A stretch of 64,000 nucleotides of DNA from Karstenula rhodostoma CBS 690.94 (lineage: Eukaryota > Ascomycota > Dothideomycetes > Pleosporales > Didymosphaeriaceae), in contig MU001503.1 in NCBI GenBank assembly GCA_010093485.1, positions 604,969 to 668,968 of the forward strand. Reading direction: 5' to 3'. Made by a program: the position numbers and the translations under genes. The notes beneath the pieces were generated by a model that was not told the origin of the DNA, searched no databases, and saw only the letters and a program-made list of their open reading frames with translations. Shown one piece after another: positions 1-10,147 of this stretch. Positions within the stretch are counted from its first letter, which is position 1. Each line of letters begins with the position of its first letter.

Positions 1-1983
1 ATTGACCTGGACCTTAGTCTCTACATCTTCTGTCGGGTTACAGCCATGATACATCAAGCCGGTTATCAAGAACTCGCGCTGGCTATATGGCAGGCTTTGC
101 TTGAGTATAACGTATTTGCCCCTCTCGATCCGCCGTCATCTCAGGAGGAGGTCCTGCGAAAGTTTGAAGAGTTTTGGGAAGGTGAGGTGCCTCGCATTGG
201 TGAGGACAATGCAAAAGGCTGGCGAAACTCTAATGTGGACGATGGCCCTGTCCTCGAGACAGCTTCCATCCAGCTCATTGAGCAAAACTCCATGGACGCC
301 ACTTGGGATGATTTTCGAAAGCGAGAAGCAGATTACACTTCGAAGTTAAGATATCCAGGTCGTACCACTGATGAACTAGGAGGAGACGACCCTTTCCATA
401 CGGTGCTCTTCTCAGATATTGAAGCATTCCTAAAGCTTCTTCCACAGTCTTGTGAGAAAACCGGCGTGATATCTGCGTTTCTCCGGTTCTGCAATCTACC
501 ACCTCTGCGACGAAACCACCCAGACATGGGTAGGTACACCTTTGATCCTTTTCTGCAAACGGGATGGAACGGCTCTCAGCAGAAAAGCACTAGTGGTTTC
601 ACCGAAGTCATTGCAAGATACACAGAGTGTCCGATCAAGAAACATCAGACCACTGCAGAGCTCCTTTTTAATGGGAGCTTTCCTGAAGCTCACATGGTTG
701 TGGATATCGGATTTGTACGAAAGGCACTAAAGCTGCTCTTTGAGGGGATGCCAGACGGAGAATCCATTGGGGAGTATCTACTCGCACTCGAGTCTCAATA
801 CTTCCCTACTGATTCTCACAAAACAGCTAGACGCCTGTTGAAAGCACATCCTACAAGCCTGCGTCTTTACAACGCTTATGGACTTGTGGAATCACGCCGA
901 AACAATCCCGAGAAAGCGGATCAGGTATTCAGTGCTGCTCTCTCAATGCAGAAAGGAAAAACGGCATTCTCAACAAACGGCAGCCTCGAGCTCTTCTATA
1001 GTTGGGTCTGGGAAGCTTTGCGACGAGGCGACAGGGAGGAAGCACTTTGGCGTCTTGTGTCTCCTATTGGCAAGGTCGAAAAGGTGCCTGGTGTTGACAA
1101 GACCCCGGACCAAACAGCTCTTCTTCGGGCTCAAAGAACATTTGGCGACATCTGTGAGCGAGCGCTACTGGCTACCGACTTTCCCAGAGCCACCTTGGCA
1201 ACATCGCTCATCGCCTTGCTGGCGTATTTCGCAGATAGCGAGAAACCAGAAACAGCACTATCAACCTTCGCGCGGCTTTCCACCTGGTTCACGAGCCACA
1301 GCATGTCACAGAGCCCGGCAGCGGAGCTTCACGCTCAATATGTTGCGCAGTTTCTGACACTTCACACTCAACGCGCACCTATTGTCAAACCTGCACTTAT
1401 ACGCGAAGCATTGGAGCCTCTCATCGCTGCATTTCCTGATAACACTATACTCTTATCGCTTTATGCTGCAAACGAAGCACGATTTGCCATCGACGACCGC
1501 GTCAGATCTATAATGCACCAAAAATCGAAAGGCACGAACCGTACGATTGTGAGCTGGACATTTGCAATTCATCATGAAATTCTCCGAGGAGAGATTGCCG
1601 GCTCAACGTCGCATTCTATTCGTGCTCTTTTTGAGAAAGCTGAAGAAGATGTTGGGGCGCACTGTCCAGCCTTGTGGAGGCAACACGTTCAATTTGAGAT
1701 TGCAGAGGCACAAAAGGAGCGCAGGAAGAGACCTCGGAAGAGGCCGCGCAAGGATGGGAAAAGGTCAAAGGAAGACATCAGAATGGAAGAGGCAGATAAG
1801 AGGGTCAGAGACACGTTCTTCCGAGGGCTAACACACCTGCCTTGGTGCAAAGACTACATGATGATGGCATTCACTCATCTGGGAGAAGAGTTTCTGGGCC
1901 TGGAGGATCTGAGGAAGGTGTACACCGCTATGGTGGAGAAGGAGTTGCGGTTATACGTTGAGGTCGAGGAGGATGGTGTGTAA
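1..1983 (+). CDS. NRDE-2 family protein, C-terminal part (5' end outside window)
   Basis: The frame is open from base 1 to TAA at 1981-1983, so the gene enters from the left and the ATG at 46 is internal: the codons before it continue the same helical-repeat sequence. About 660 residues are present. NRDE-2 proteins are nuclear alpha-helical (HAT/TPR-like) proteins that work with Mtr4 and the exosome and, in some organisms, nuclear RNAi. Support comes from the start of the visible part (AGYQELALAIWQALLEYN, around the ATG) and from the C-terminus (FFRGLTHLPWCKDYMMMAF, then a VEKELRLYVE end), both typical of the family. A basic arginine/lysine stretch lies near residues 565-580. No intron is visible in this part. 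The family call is confident; the precise RNA role in this fungus is inferred. Confidence 0.85.
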   Translation: MDLDLSLYIFCRVTAMIHQAGYQELALAIWQALLEYNVFAPLDPPSSQEEVLRKFEEFWEGEVPRIGEDNAKGWRNSNVDDGPVLETASIQLIEQNSMDATWDDFRKREADYTSKLRYPGRTTDELGGDDPFHTVLFSDIEAFLKLLPQSCEKTGVISAFLRFCNLPPLRRNHPDMGRYTFDPFLQTGWNGSQQKSTSGFTEVIARYTECPIKKHQTTAELLFNGSFPEAHMVVDIGFVRKALKLLFEGMPDGESIGEYLLALESQYFPTDSHKTARRLLKAHPTSLRLYNAYGLVESRRNNPEKADQVFSAALSMQKGKTAFSTNGSLELFYSWVWEALRRGDREEALWRLVSPIGKVEKVPGVDKTPDQTALLRAQRTFGDICERALLATDFPRATLATSLIALLAYFADSEKPETALSTFARLSTWFTSHSMSQSPAAELHAQYVAQFLTLHTQRAPIVKPALIREALEPLIAAFPDNTILLSLYAANEARFAIDDRVRSIMHQKSKGTNRTIVSWTFAIHHEILRGEIAGSTSHSIRALFEKAEEDVGAHCPALWRQHVQFEIAEAQKERRKRPRKRPRKDGKRSKEDIRMEEADKRVRDTFFRGLTHLPWCKDYMMMAFTHLGEEFLGLEDLRKVYTAMVEKELRLYVEVEEDGV

Positions 1984-2173
1984 GCCTACGAGTGCAGAAG
2001 CAATCACTAATACAAGACTATTGTGCATTTTTGGCCTGGGGAAGAGCGCATTGCAGAGTCGAGTAGTCGGTTCGGCTTCATGCGCTAGGTCAGATGTTTA
2101 TTTTCAGGTATATGTTCGCTGTATGCAAACCCTGCCTCATACTGCCCGTGCAGTGTTTCTAGATCAGCCATAT

Positions 2174-3916
2174 TTACTTGTTGTACACCACAAACACACC
2201 ACTATTGATAAGACTGATGCCTTCCGCACGATATGTGTCTGGCTCCACATGGCTGGTCACGTTGGCATCGTAAACAGAGCCTTCCGGTTTGCGCAGGCTA
2301 TACCTAGGCCAACGTGGAACGCCAAATGACCTGCTTCTTGCCTTGCTGTTCACGTCCCCGGTGTGGACGAATCGAATCCAGTCGCCGCTGGTCAATCTTG
2401 CTAGATTGTCATAACTGGGTGGCTTCTCTTCGAACGGGGGGATCCGCACGGGCGGGTAGCTGACCCCAAGGACATTCAGCATGGCAAATGCTACTTCGAC
2501 GAAGTGGGTGGCCCCATCAAGGATTGTGGCCCAGACCGGGATCGCGTTAAATCGAAAACAGTATGCGGTCAGTCCAGCTGCGGACCATGTCTCACAAGTA
2601 AGACGTTGGCTAGCAATAAATTGGGTGTCCCCGTAGTAGGTTGCAGCTCGCCGGTACTGAGCTCCGTGGGGTGGACCGGGGCGATACGTAGGATCCAAAT
2701 TGGCAAGGACGTTTCGAGCTGGATACGCTACTAGCACGCGGTCCGCAAAAGAGGCGTTCATCAGTGGGGCAGAACCTGAGTTGTCATCAGCGGAATAGAA
2801 ACGGAACGCGGTGGTGGAAAGGTACCTTGTATGGCTTTCTTAAAGATCTCGGTGTTATTGACGCCCTTGGGTGTGAAAGATGTCCCTTCGTCCGAATTGG
2901 TGCCGATTAGTATCGGGACATGCACGAAAGCATCTTCCTTCAATTGCTCAGAGGAGTGTCGAGCTATAATGTCGCCGTCGATCTGAGGAAACCAGATGCT
3001 GTTAAGTGCTGTCGTGTTGACAGCTGCGTTGAGCTTCTCAAAGGACAAAGATCGTAAACACTCCAATGAGTCAGGTGCATTGCTGCATCCAGCGAGTTGA
3101 GTGAGGTGATGGTACGCCGCTTGGTAGTAACCCTTACGATCTGGATCGGATATAGCCACAGGAGAACCGCTTTCCATGATGGCTGACCGAAGGAGCTTGT
3201 CGTCTCGACCGTTGTAGGCCATTACGCGTATACCCACGGAGCCAGCGCCTGCAGACTGTCCCCAAATTGTAACTTTTCCAGGGTCGCCTCCAAAACTGGC
3301 TATGTTTTCTTGAATCCATTGCAAAGCAAGTCTTAGATCTCGGAGGCCCACGTTGGTGTCGCCGCTATCGCGCACTTGGTTCACTTGTAAGAATCCCTAG
3401 GCACTCAATCGGTAGTTGAGTGTAATACCAAGTATGGGTTGACTGAGGGAGACAGATTCTTGCACCATAAATGAGGTGTTATAGCGCAAATCAACCCCGC
3501 TTCCTTGTGCGAAACCGCCTCCATAGATCCACCGCAACTGGAAGGCCACCATGGTGCTTCATGTTACTGCCAGGTGGGCGTCTGACGTTCAAGTAGAGAC
3601 AATCCTCGGAAATGTTGTAACCCATTTGCGAAGCCTGCACTTATCAATTACTATCTCGCATCCAGCTTCGATCAGACACTCACGCCATAGCCCACGCACG
3701 CAGGGGAGAATGTTGTTGCATCGCGCTCGCCTTTCCAAGAGACTTGGAGAGGCCGTGGGTTGGGGAATCGCAGATCTCCTGTAGGTGGCTGCGCAAATGG
3801 TATCCCCAAGAAAAAGTCTTGGGTGAGTGAACGCCTATGTACGTACCATTCCGCAACGTCACAGCCGGGGTGCTTCCATGACCCGCGATGGTCGATACTC
3901 CAAACATGATCAACAT
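2174..3916 (-). pseudogene. carboxylesterase type B / lipase, decayed copy
   Basis: On the minus strand this reads as a fungal secreted carboxylesterase (alpha/beta hydrolase). The N-terminal [14 protein letters not shown] motif, the nucleophile elbow GQSAGAGSV, the acidic-residue region GTNSDEGTSF and a C-terminal GATHFVEVAF histidine are all present. Two introns fit: 3683-3635 (49 nt) and 2825-2776 (50 nt, with a CTGATG branch-like site). The gene cannot make a full protein. A 1-2 nt shift near 3825-3830 separates GTYIGVHS from [11 protein letters not shown]. About 2 nt are missing near 3531-3533, before the WIYGGGF oxyanion-loop motif. An in-frame TAG lies at 3399-3397 where the family has Trp (ALSAWGF context). 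The N-terminus also lacks a clear signal peptide. The TGG to TAG change could be a RIP-type transition. Confidence 0.8.
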
Positions 3917-4037
3917 TAAATTTCAAAATTCGTTCTCCGAGGAAGAGTCTTTATCCTCCCAGGTGCGGATTGCGCCTATGCGCCGGCGAGGAGAAACCTT
4001 CACCCTTGACGCTGGTCATCTTGTCATAGTATAAGAG

Positions 4038-4853
4038 ATGGCTTTCCAACAGTACATTGCGGGCGTACTCGCACACCCCCTTGTACGTGGCTTTATTGCA
4101 CAATCTGGAACCGTCGGCACCTCATCATACACCTTTGACCCTACGGGCAGTAACTTCACCTACGTTGCCTCACAGCTGGGCTGCAACACCGCTGCTTCCA
4201 ATGACGAAATTTTCTCATGTGTGCAGTCCAAGCCCGCAACGGACGTCATCAGCATTTACAACAAGTATAACGCTACGCTCAACAACGGACTATCGCTATC
4301 CTTCGGTCCGACCGCAGATAACGAAGTCATATTCTCAAATTACACTGATCGCCAACAACACGGCTTGTTCGCACAGCTTCCCACTGTTCACAGTAGCAAC
4401 AATGCCGAAGGCTCTTCCCTCCTTGCGTTCACGCCTGATGGTCCGCCAGGCGGCCAAGCTGCCATCGATGCCTTCACGAAGAACTTCGGCACATGTTCTA
4501 CTGCCAATGGTGCATTGGCTCGCAAGAAATTGGACGTGCCTGTATGGCGCATACGTTACTTTGGCCAGTGGCCGAATCTCAACCCATTTAGCTGGCTAGG
4601 CGCATAGCACAGTGCTAATATACCGATGATCTTCGGTACCAGTGATCTTCGGGGCTCAGATACTAAGTTGGAAAGGGACACGAGCAAATGCTACCAAGAT
4701 GCCTGGGTAGCCTTCGCTAAGGATCCTGTGAGTGGACTAGTGAAGTATGGATGGCCAAAGTATGACCCCAACGGGGAAACGTTGGCCAATTTGGGAAATG
4801 GGTGCGTAAAGGCCATACTTGCTAAGGGCGACCTCTTCGATACTGGTTGCTGA
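4038..4853 (+). pseudogene. carboxylesterase type B, C-terminal fragment with in-frame stop
   Basis: This is a second esterase remnant, head to head with the one ending at 3916. It starts inside the fold (RGFIAQSGTVGTSSYTFDP, the strand after the nucleophile elbow) and runs to the usual C-terminal NLNPFSWLGA...HSANIPMIFGTSDL and AKYGWPKYDPNGETL-like region. A TAG at 4605-4607 interrupts it exactly where family members have Tyr before HSA(D/N)IP; reading resumes in the same frame to TGA at 4851-4853. The N-terminal half, including the GxSxG serine, is missing, and bases 3930-4037 do not supply it. No function is expected. Confidence 0.75.
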
Positions 4854-5466
4854 CCATGTGAGACATGTAGTAGCGGCCAGTCCCTGTAGATAGTTCGGCT
4901 GTCGGCTTACTGTCTTCGCATGTATGAGATCTGAGTGCCCGGGTTGCTATGATTCTTCGGGGGATAGTGCTGCTCAAGTCGACTTTTGTTCAATGTGTTG
5001 ACTTGCATCATGAGCAATCCGGGTCGCAAGCCCCGACGGTGAGAAGAAGCTCAGAGCTCAGGCGATGCCAAGATCCATAATAGCCTGATAGGTCCCATTC
5101 GGGTGACAAAGGCAAACAGCCCGACTTTGAAGATGGCAAATGATTGCTAGGAACTGCGGGAAAGATACAAGGACTGCGAACTTATGAACAGCATCGCAAA
5201 AACTTCCCTCGCAATCTAGGCAGGTGTAAAGTCTGGATTAGAACTGCTGCAATCTCTTGTAGGCTGTGCTATAACGGTCGTGTATGTTGACTGGAATGTT
5301 GGCCCAGACAAGTATTTGGTGCTATAACGATCCATTCACATAGCGAGGTTGTGTACGAGGGTGATGCTACGGCTCCAAAAAAAAAAAATGACACGAAGCC
5401 ACACACGCCATTGCATTCATACAACCACGATTTATTCATTCTCGCAATCCCTGCCGCATACCAGAG
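4854..5466. other. intergenic, no gene seen
   Basis: I see no supported gene here. A 12-base A run lies at 5377-5388. Confidence 0.5.
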
Positions 5467-5835
5467 ATGCACATTCTCAGCCTCCTCGACCTAGCTGCTC
5501 TTGGCTACCGTATCGCCCACCGCTGACGCCGAAGCACTCAACTCTCTCCAATCGGCCAGCATCCCACTCAAGAAGCGCATGCACATACACCGACTGCATG
5601 TGTTTTTAAGAATATCAAGGCTGGTGTATACTGTGGCAACTGCTACAATCCGAAAGACCACAACTACTGGACTAGCAGTCAGTTAGCCACACACGCATTT
5701 CAGTGTGCTTCGTCTGGCGACTGCTGTGACTGTGGAGTTGCTGATGATTGTAGAAAGACCGGTGCAAGATGTGTGATCACTTTGTGGGAGGGTATCGGAA
5801 CGATTGATCGAGTGGAGGCGGTTACAAAATCTTGA
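5467..5835 (+). pseudogene. possible relic of a small cysteine-rich secreted protein
   Basis: An ATG at 5467 opens a hydrophobic start (MHILSLLDLAAL). Reading continues in the +1 frame as LATVSPTADAEALNSLQS, which resembles a signal peptide plus propeptide. From about 5602 a third frame encodes a tail with eight cysteines (YCGNCYNP ... FQCASSGDCCDCG ... DDCRKTGARC), ending at TGA 5833-5835. No GT-AG intron restores the frame, so two small indels are the simplest reading. I recognise no family. The size, leader and cysteine density resemble fungal effector-type proteins, but this is inference; the gene may instead have an intron arrangement I missed. Confidence 0.35.
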
Positions 5836-5875
5836 ATTCCTAATTGATTCTTCCCGAAGCTGTTTGAAGACAGTA

Positions 5876-6920
5876 TCACAGTGGAACACCATGCAGCCCA
5901 ACTGTCAAAACTAACGAGCCCTTGATCTCATCCGCACGATCATTCAACTCATTCACGTCCCAATTGACCCACACAAACTTCCCCTTGAGAAACTTGGCTT
6001 CACCAGATGCAAGCCAGACGAGGAAGTGGGCGGGAAGATCGACTGTCCATGAAAGTCAGCTATTTCAGCAAAAACAAGACTACAGTGCCTCGTTGAGAGT
6101 TTGGTTAACGAAGTCTGCTTACCATCATCGACCCCTACGCCTGCCATATCCGTGGCAGCATTGATCTCAGTGTTCACAACCCCAGGATGGACGTTGACAA
6201 CATGTAGATTCGGATTCTCGGCCTGGATGTACTCGAACATCTTGGTATTTGCCATCTTCGTCGCCGCATAGGCCCAGGAACCAGGCATTAGACTGATGTG
6301 TGCGATGCAAGAGGAGATGTTGAAGACTTTGGCTTCGGGTGCTAGAAGGGGCAACATTGCCTGGACGGCATTGAAGGCGCCACCCATATTGAGGCCCAGG
6401 CTACGTTGATACTCATGATGATCGTAGCCTGCGACATTACCGTGAGGTTGTAGGATTCCAGCGTTGTGGATGAAGACATCAATGCGGACTTCGCCGGCCT
6501 TCTTGAGAGCACTGGCGAAGGCAGCCTCGACAGCGGCGCGCTGGCTTAGATCAACGCTCTCGAATATGACGTTAGTGGACCCATTGATGTTTGCCTCACG
6601 GATTTTTTCAGCGGCTGACTGCAGCTTATCGATGCGGCGCCCGAAGATGGCAATCGTTTTCGCACCGGCCTGTGCAAAAGCCATAGCGGTGGCTTTACCT
6701 ATGCGGAGAACATCAGCAAAGCGATGGCTAACAAACACCGCACATGTTTATAAGGACTTGATGTACCAATACCAGTACCGCCTCCGGTGATGAATACGGT
6801 CCCTTCGATCCGTAGCTCGGGCCGGAAAGGCGAGATCTGCGGATAAGGCTTATTATGCCATGTCCTGGTAAATGACTTGAAGTATTTGTCTCCTGGATGA
6901 AGCTCGGCGATGCTGCCCAT
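5876..6920 (-). CDS. short-chain dehydrogenase/reductase
   Basis: Three exons, 6920-6767, 6698-6123 and 6042-5876, with introns of 68 and 80 nt, give a 298-aa protein (MGSIAELHP ... GLHGVPL). The Rossmann fold has GGGTGIGKATAMAFAQAG at the cofactor site (split by intron 1), an IHNAG motif, a catalytic Ser in FNISS and a YAATK catalytic Tyr/Lys pair. The C-terminal exon supplies the FLVWLASGEAKFLKGKFVWVNWDV region common in fungal members of this group. It is an NAD(P)-dependent oxidoreductase of unknown substrate, with no targeting signal seen. It converges on the cysteine-rich relic ending at 5835. Confidence 0.85.
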
Positions 6921-7446
6921 TGTTTTAGGGGTCCAAGTCCATGGAACCTTGAGGTCGAATGTTTGTTGTTGCGAGTATCCGTTCGAATGGAAAGGAAGGC
7001 GGAGAAAGCAAAATGTTACGCGACTTATTTTGTCAGATAACTTTCCTTGGACGGGCGGCTGTGGATGAGTTATATACATGTGTCCTCAATACAATCAAAT
7101 CGTCCCAGCCCATACTTATCTCCACGGAAGACATGATTACAAATAGGAGGCTGTGAGTACCTCAAACGAACTCGCAGAAACAAGAGGTCGATCTCGATGG
7201 CCGGAGTCGGACGGCCTTCCGCGGAACTTAGGTTAGTCAGTCGCAAGTCTACGGATAGCTTTAACATTGGGAATCTCGTGCTTAAAGGGGTAACAAAGTC
7301 ATACCGGCGTCTCCAGACTCTAGGCTTGTCATCCAGTTCATCCTAACGTATATGTATATATACATTTTGTGTAAATGTACTCAGTCGTGGTGTCCGCACT
7401 CCAAACGTTCAAAGCCTCTCCCATTTTTTGTATTCCCCAAGATACA
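6921..7446. other. intergenic between dehydrogenase start and regulator end
   Basis: This holds the upstream region of the dehydrogenase and the 3' side of the Zn2Cys6 gene, which share the minus strand. I see no further gene. Confidence 0.5.
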
Positions 7447-9416
7447 TCAAGGATCAACAAGATATTCAGAAAGATCCAGACAGTTGGCCATCACAGAGAC
7501 TTCAGCGCGCCTCCGTTGAGAGTCCCGGTGCAAATTACCGCAGGCATGGCGAAATGAACGTACCACTTCACTTTGAGTCTTCTCTACCATTCGACCGAGC
7601 ATTCTCAAGCCATCCTCTACTAATTTGTCATCCGACGATATCTCGTCGCTATGAGGGTTCTGGAGACAATTAAAAGTCAAGAGCATTATGGCCGTCATGT
7701 GAGTGCAGCCCGTCGTCCTATTTTGCCGATTAGCACGATCCAGGGATGGTCAATATAGATCACACAAGAGACAAGCTGATTCAGATCAGCGATGTGCATG
7801 TGGCGACTTACCAAAAGCTCCATCGATCCTGCATGGGTAAAGACCCAAGCAGAACGGCCAAGTGTCGCGCTTCTTTCACTACCGTTTCCCACTGTGGCGG
7901 CAGTGCTGGTATCGCGTACTTGCGCATACTGTCTACCCACCGGGCATTCCAGGAATTTGCTTGATTCAGGAGCGTTGTGCACGCCAAACTGGTCGAATGC
8001 AACACTGCAAATAACGGGAGCACGCTTGGAGAGACCGTATTCAAGGCCATGCAGGTGCTGAACTCGAAAGGTATGGATGCCTTCCACGCTTCAAGAGCGC
8101 AAGAGACACTCTCCAACGCATGAGATCGCTCCTCGTCGCTGCGTTTTAGAGAACGCGTGGAGTACAAATAGTCGTACACGCCTCCTTCTATGACAGCCAG
8201 CTGAATGCGAGTTAAGAAGTAGTTCATCTCGACCGTTCCGTCCATGGTGGTGATAATGCCAGGAACCATGTTCGTGTCATCGAAACACGCGTTATTGATC
8301 TGGTAGTCGAAGCTCCCAGACGAGGGCAGGTCGAGGTCTATATCGTCGTCCAGTTGGATCGACGGCTGTTTCGAGCGCATGCTAAGGTCCTTATCGAGAA
8401 TGTACGCGATCCAGAAGACATGAGCGCGTTGTCTCGCGGTGGTTGCGTCCAAATGTTCAGATGCGGCGCGATCATGGAGGCGGATCTTGTGGGCGAGACG
8501 CATCGTTGTAGCAATCAAGATAAGTGGCTGCGTGAGCTCTGGCGTGGCTTGAAGGAGAAATACCATCCCTATCAGAACCTGGATGTTGAGCAGCTGAGTA
8601 TTTCCCAGCACAACAGCCGAGAGCACTGACTCCACTTTATTGAGATACTGAACTGATAGGTGGGTATTGCTACTTCCAACCAGGCCATTTCGATGTGCAA
8701 GCGCTAGCACTACGTTGATCGCGGCCCATTCTACTGGATCCTGTTGTGCGTGTGAAAGATTGTAAAATTGATGAATCATACGCAGAAGAGTGTTGGCATG
8801 GAATAGCGGTAGTGCCGCGTTAAACCTCTCGAGGAAAATCTCGACGATAGGCAGGACATACTCTAGAGGAGGAATCGGCATTGACACCGGGTTCTTTTGA
8901 TTGTTACTTGAGTCCCTGCTCACAATGGGCGCAGGGACCACACGTACGTTATTGGTAACGTCTGTTGTGAGAGTGCCCGAGTTTACCCTGTACCTACTAG
9001 AGCCGTTGCTTGCCGCTGCTATTGGTAGCGACGTGATGCTCCATGGCGTCTCTTCGCTCTGCTGTGCTTGGGTCTGAGCCTGAGTCTCGTGATGCTCAGC
9101 GATTCTCACACGCTCACTAAGCTGCTCAACCAACGTTTCTAGGTGCCGCAATCGATCCTGGTCGTTGTTTTCGCCAAGTTGTTGTCGCTTCTTCTGACCA
9201 GACTTGCGACTTGGTGCCTTGTAGGTGCAATCTGCCATATAAGTGATACAGTGCAAACAACGAGGCTTCGACCTGTCACATTTCATTCTCCGTTGATAGC
9301 AGAAGTCACAGGACTATACATTCGTGAAGTTTTAGCAGATAGATCATGGAGAGTTGACAAAGGGATTGGAATAGTGGCGCACACACCTTTCTTGGAGTCT
9401 TTGAAATATCCGCCAT
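7447..9416 (-). CDS. Zn2Cys6 transcription factor with fungal-specific middle domain
   Basis: Exons 9416-9387, 9313-7812 and 7717-7447 (introns 73 and 94 nt) give 600 aa. The binuclear zinc cluster begins at residue 12: six cysteines with C-x2-C-x6-C-x6-C-x2-C-x6-C spacing (CDFCYQRRMKC ... RCLHCITYMADC). It is restored only when the first intron is removed, joining MADISKTPRK to SCDFC. A basic linker and a leucine-rich dimerisation helix (RLRHLETLVEQLSERV) follow, then a fungal transcription-factor middle homology region containing LAHKIRLHD and RAHVFWIAYILDKDLSMR. The last exon is supported by phase and strong splice sites but not by family conservation. It would act as a nuclear DNA-binding regulator; its targets are unknown. 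Confidence 0.82.
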
Positions 9417-10147
9417 GGCCCAGGAATAATCGATGAAGTCGATCAAAGAAGACTATAGGAATTATTGGACAATGGTAGTTTTACCTTAGGGTAGACCTTG
9501 GACCACAAGCGTTATTGGCGCTTCCGCGGAAGCTCGCTGACAAATGGCGACCAGCTTGAGCCCCTGGAAACCAAGCAAACGCAGCCACCATGGCACGCCC
9601 ACAAAGACAGAGGCCTAAGGCATGTGTACCGGACTGGGGCGATTCCGAGTGGAAGCCCGAGCAGGGCAGAAATGTATACCGTAAAGCTAGTTCACAAGAC
9701 GCGAGGACTTAGGCGGCTATAAACCCAGCAAAGCGCTTTGAATAACGATTATTTGACGTATATGCAGATCTACAAAAGCACGCAATAGATACGACAAGTC
9801 TCACATATGAATGGGATGCAACAGTTCAGATCAAGGGACGTATATACACTAGCCCACGCTATCTAGCTACCATCTCCCCATTAACAAGACAACGCCAACG
9901 CTGCTTCATGCTCATGCAATAAACCTGGTAGCTGAAAAAGGTATTATACAAGAAGCGAAGTTCGTGCAAAAGACAGACAGGATAAGAGAGCGACGCGATA
10001 TAAGATAGGTCGGGGTTATGTTGAGATGTGGCGAAGCCACAAGAGCGACGCGCATGCAAATGCAGATGCTAGGCTAGTAGTGCAAGACAGACAACCAAAA
10101 GAAACACACACGCTTCGATGCTTCGTGGAATGCGTTGTGGAGGGAGA
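9417..10147. other. intergenic, no gene seen
   Basis: Short open frames here lack recognisable domains or supportive splice structure. Confidence 0.45.

Noticed and set aside
46..46. ATG at 46 as the NRDE-2 start
   Set aside because: The frame is open upstream to base 1 with family-like sequence, so this Met is internal.
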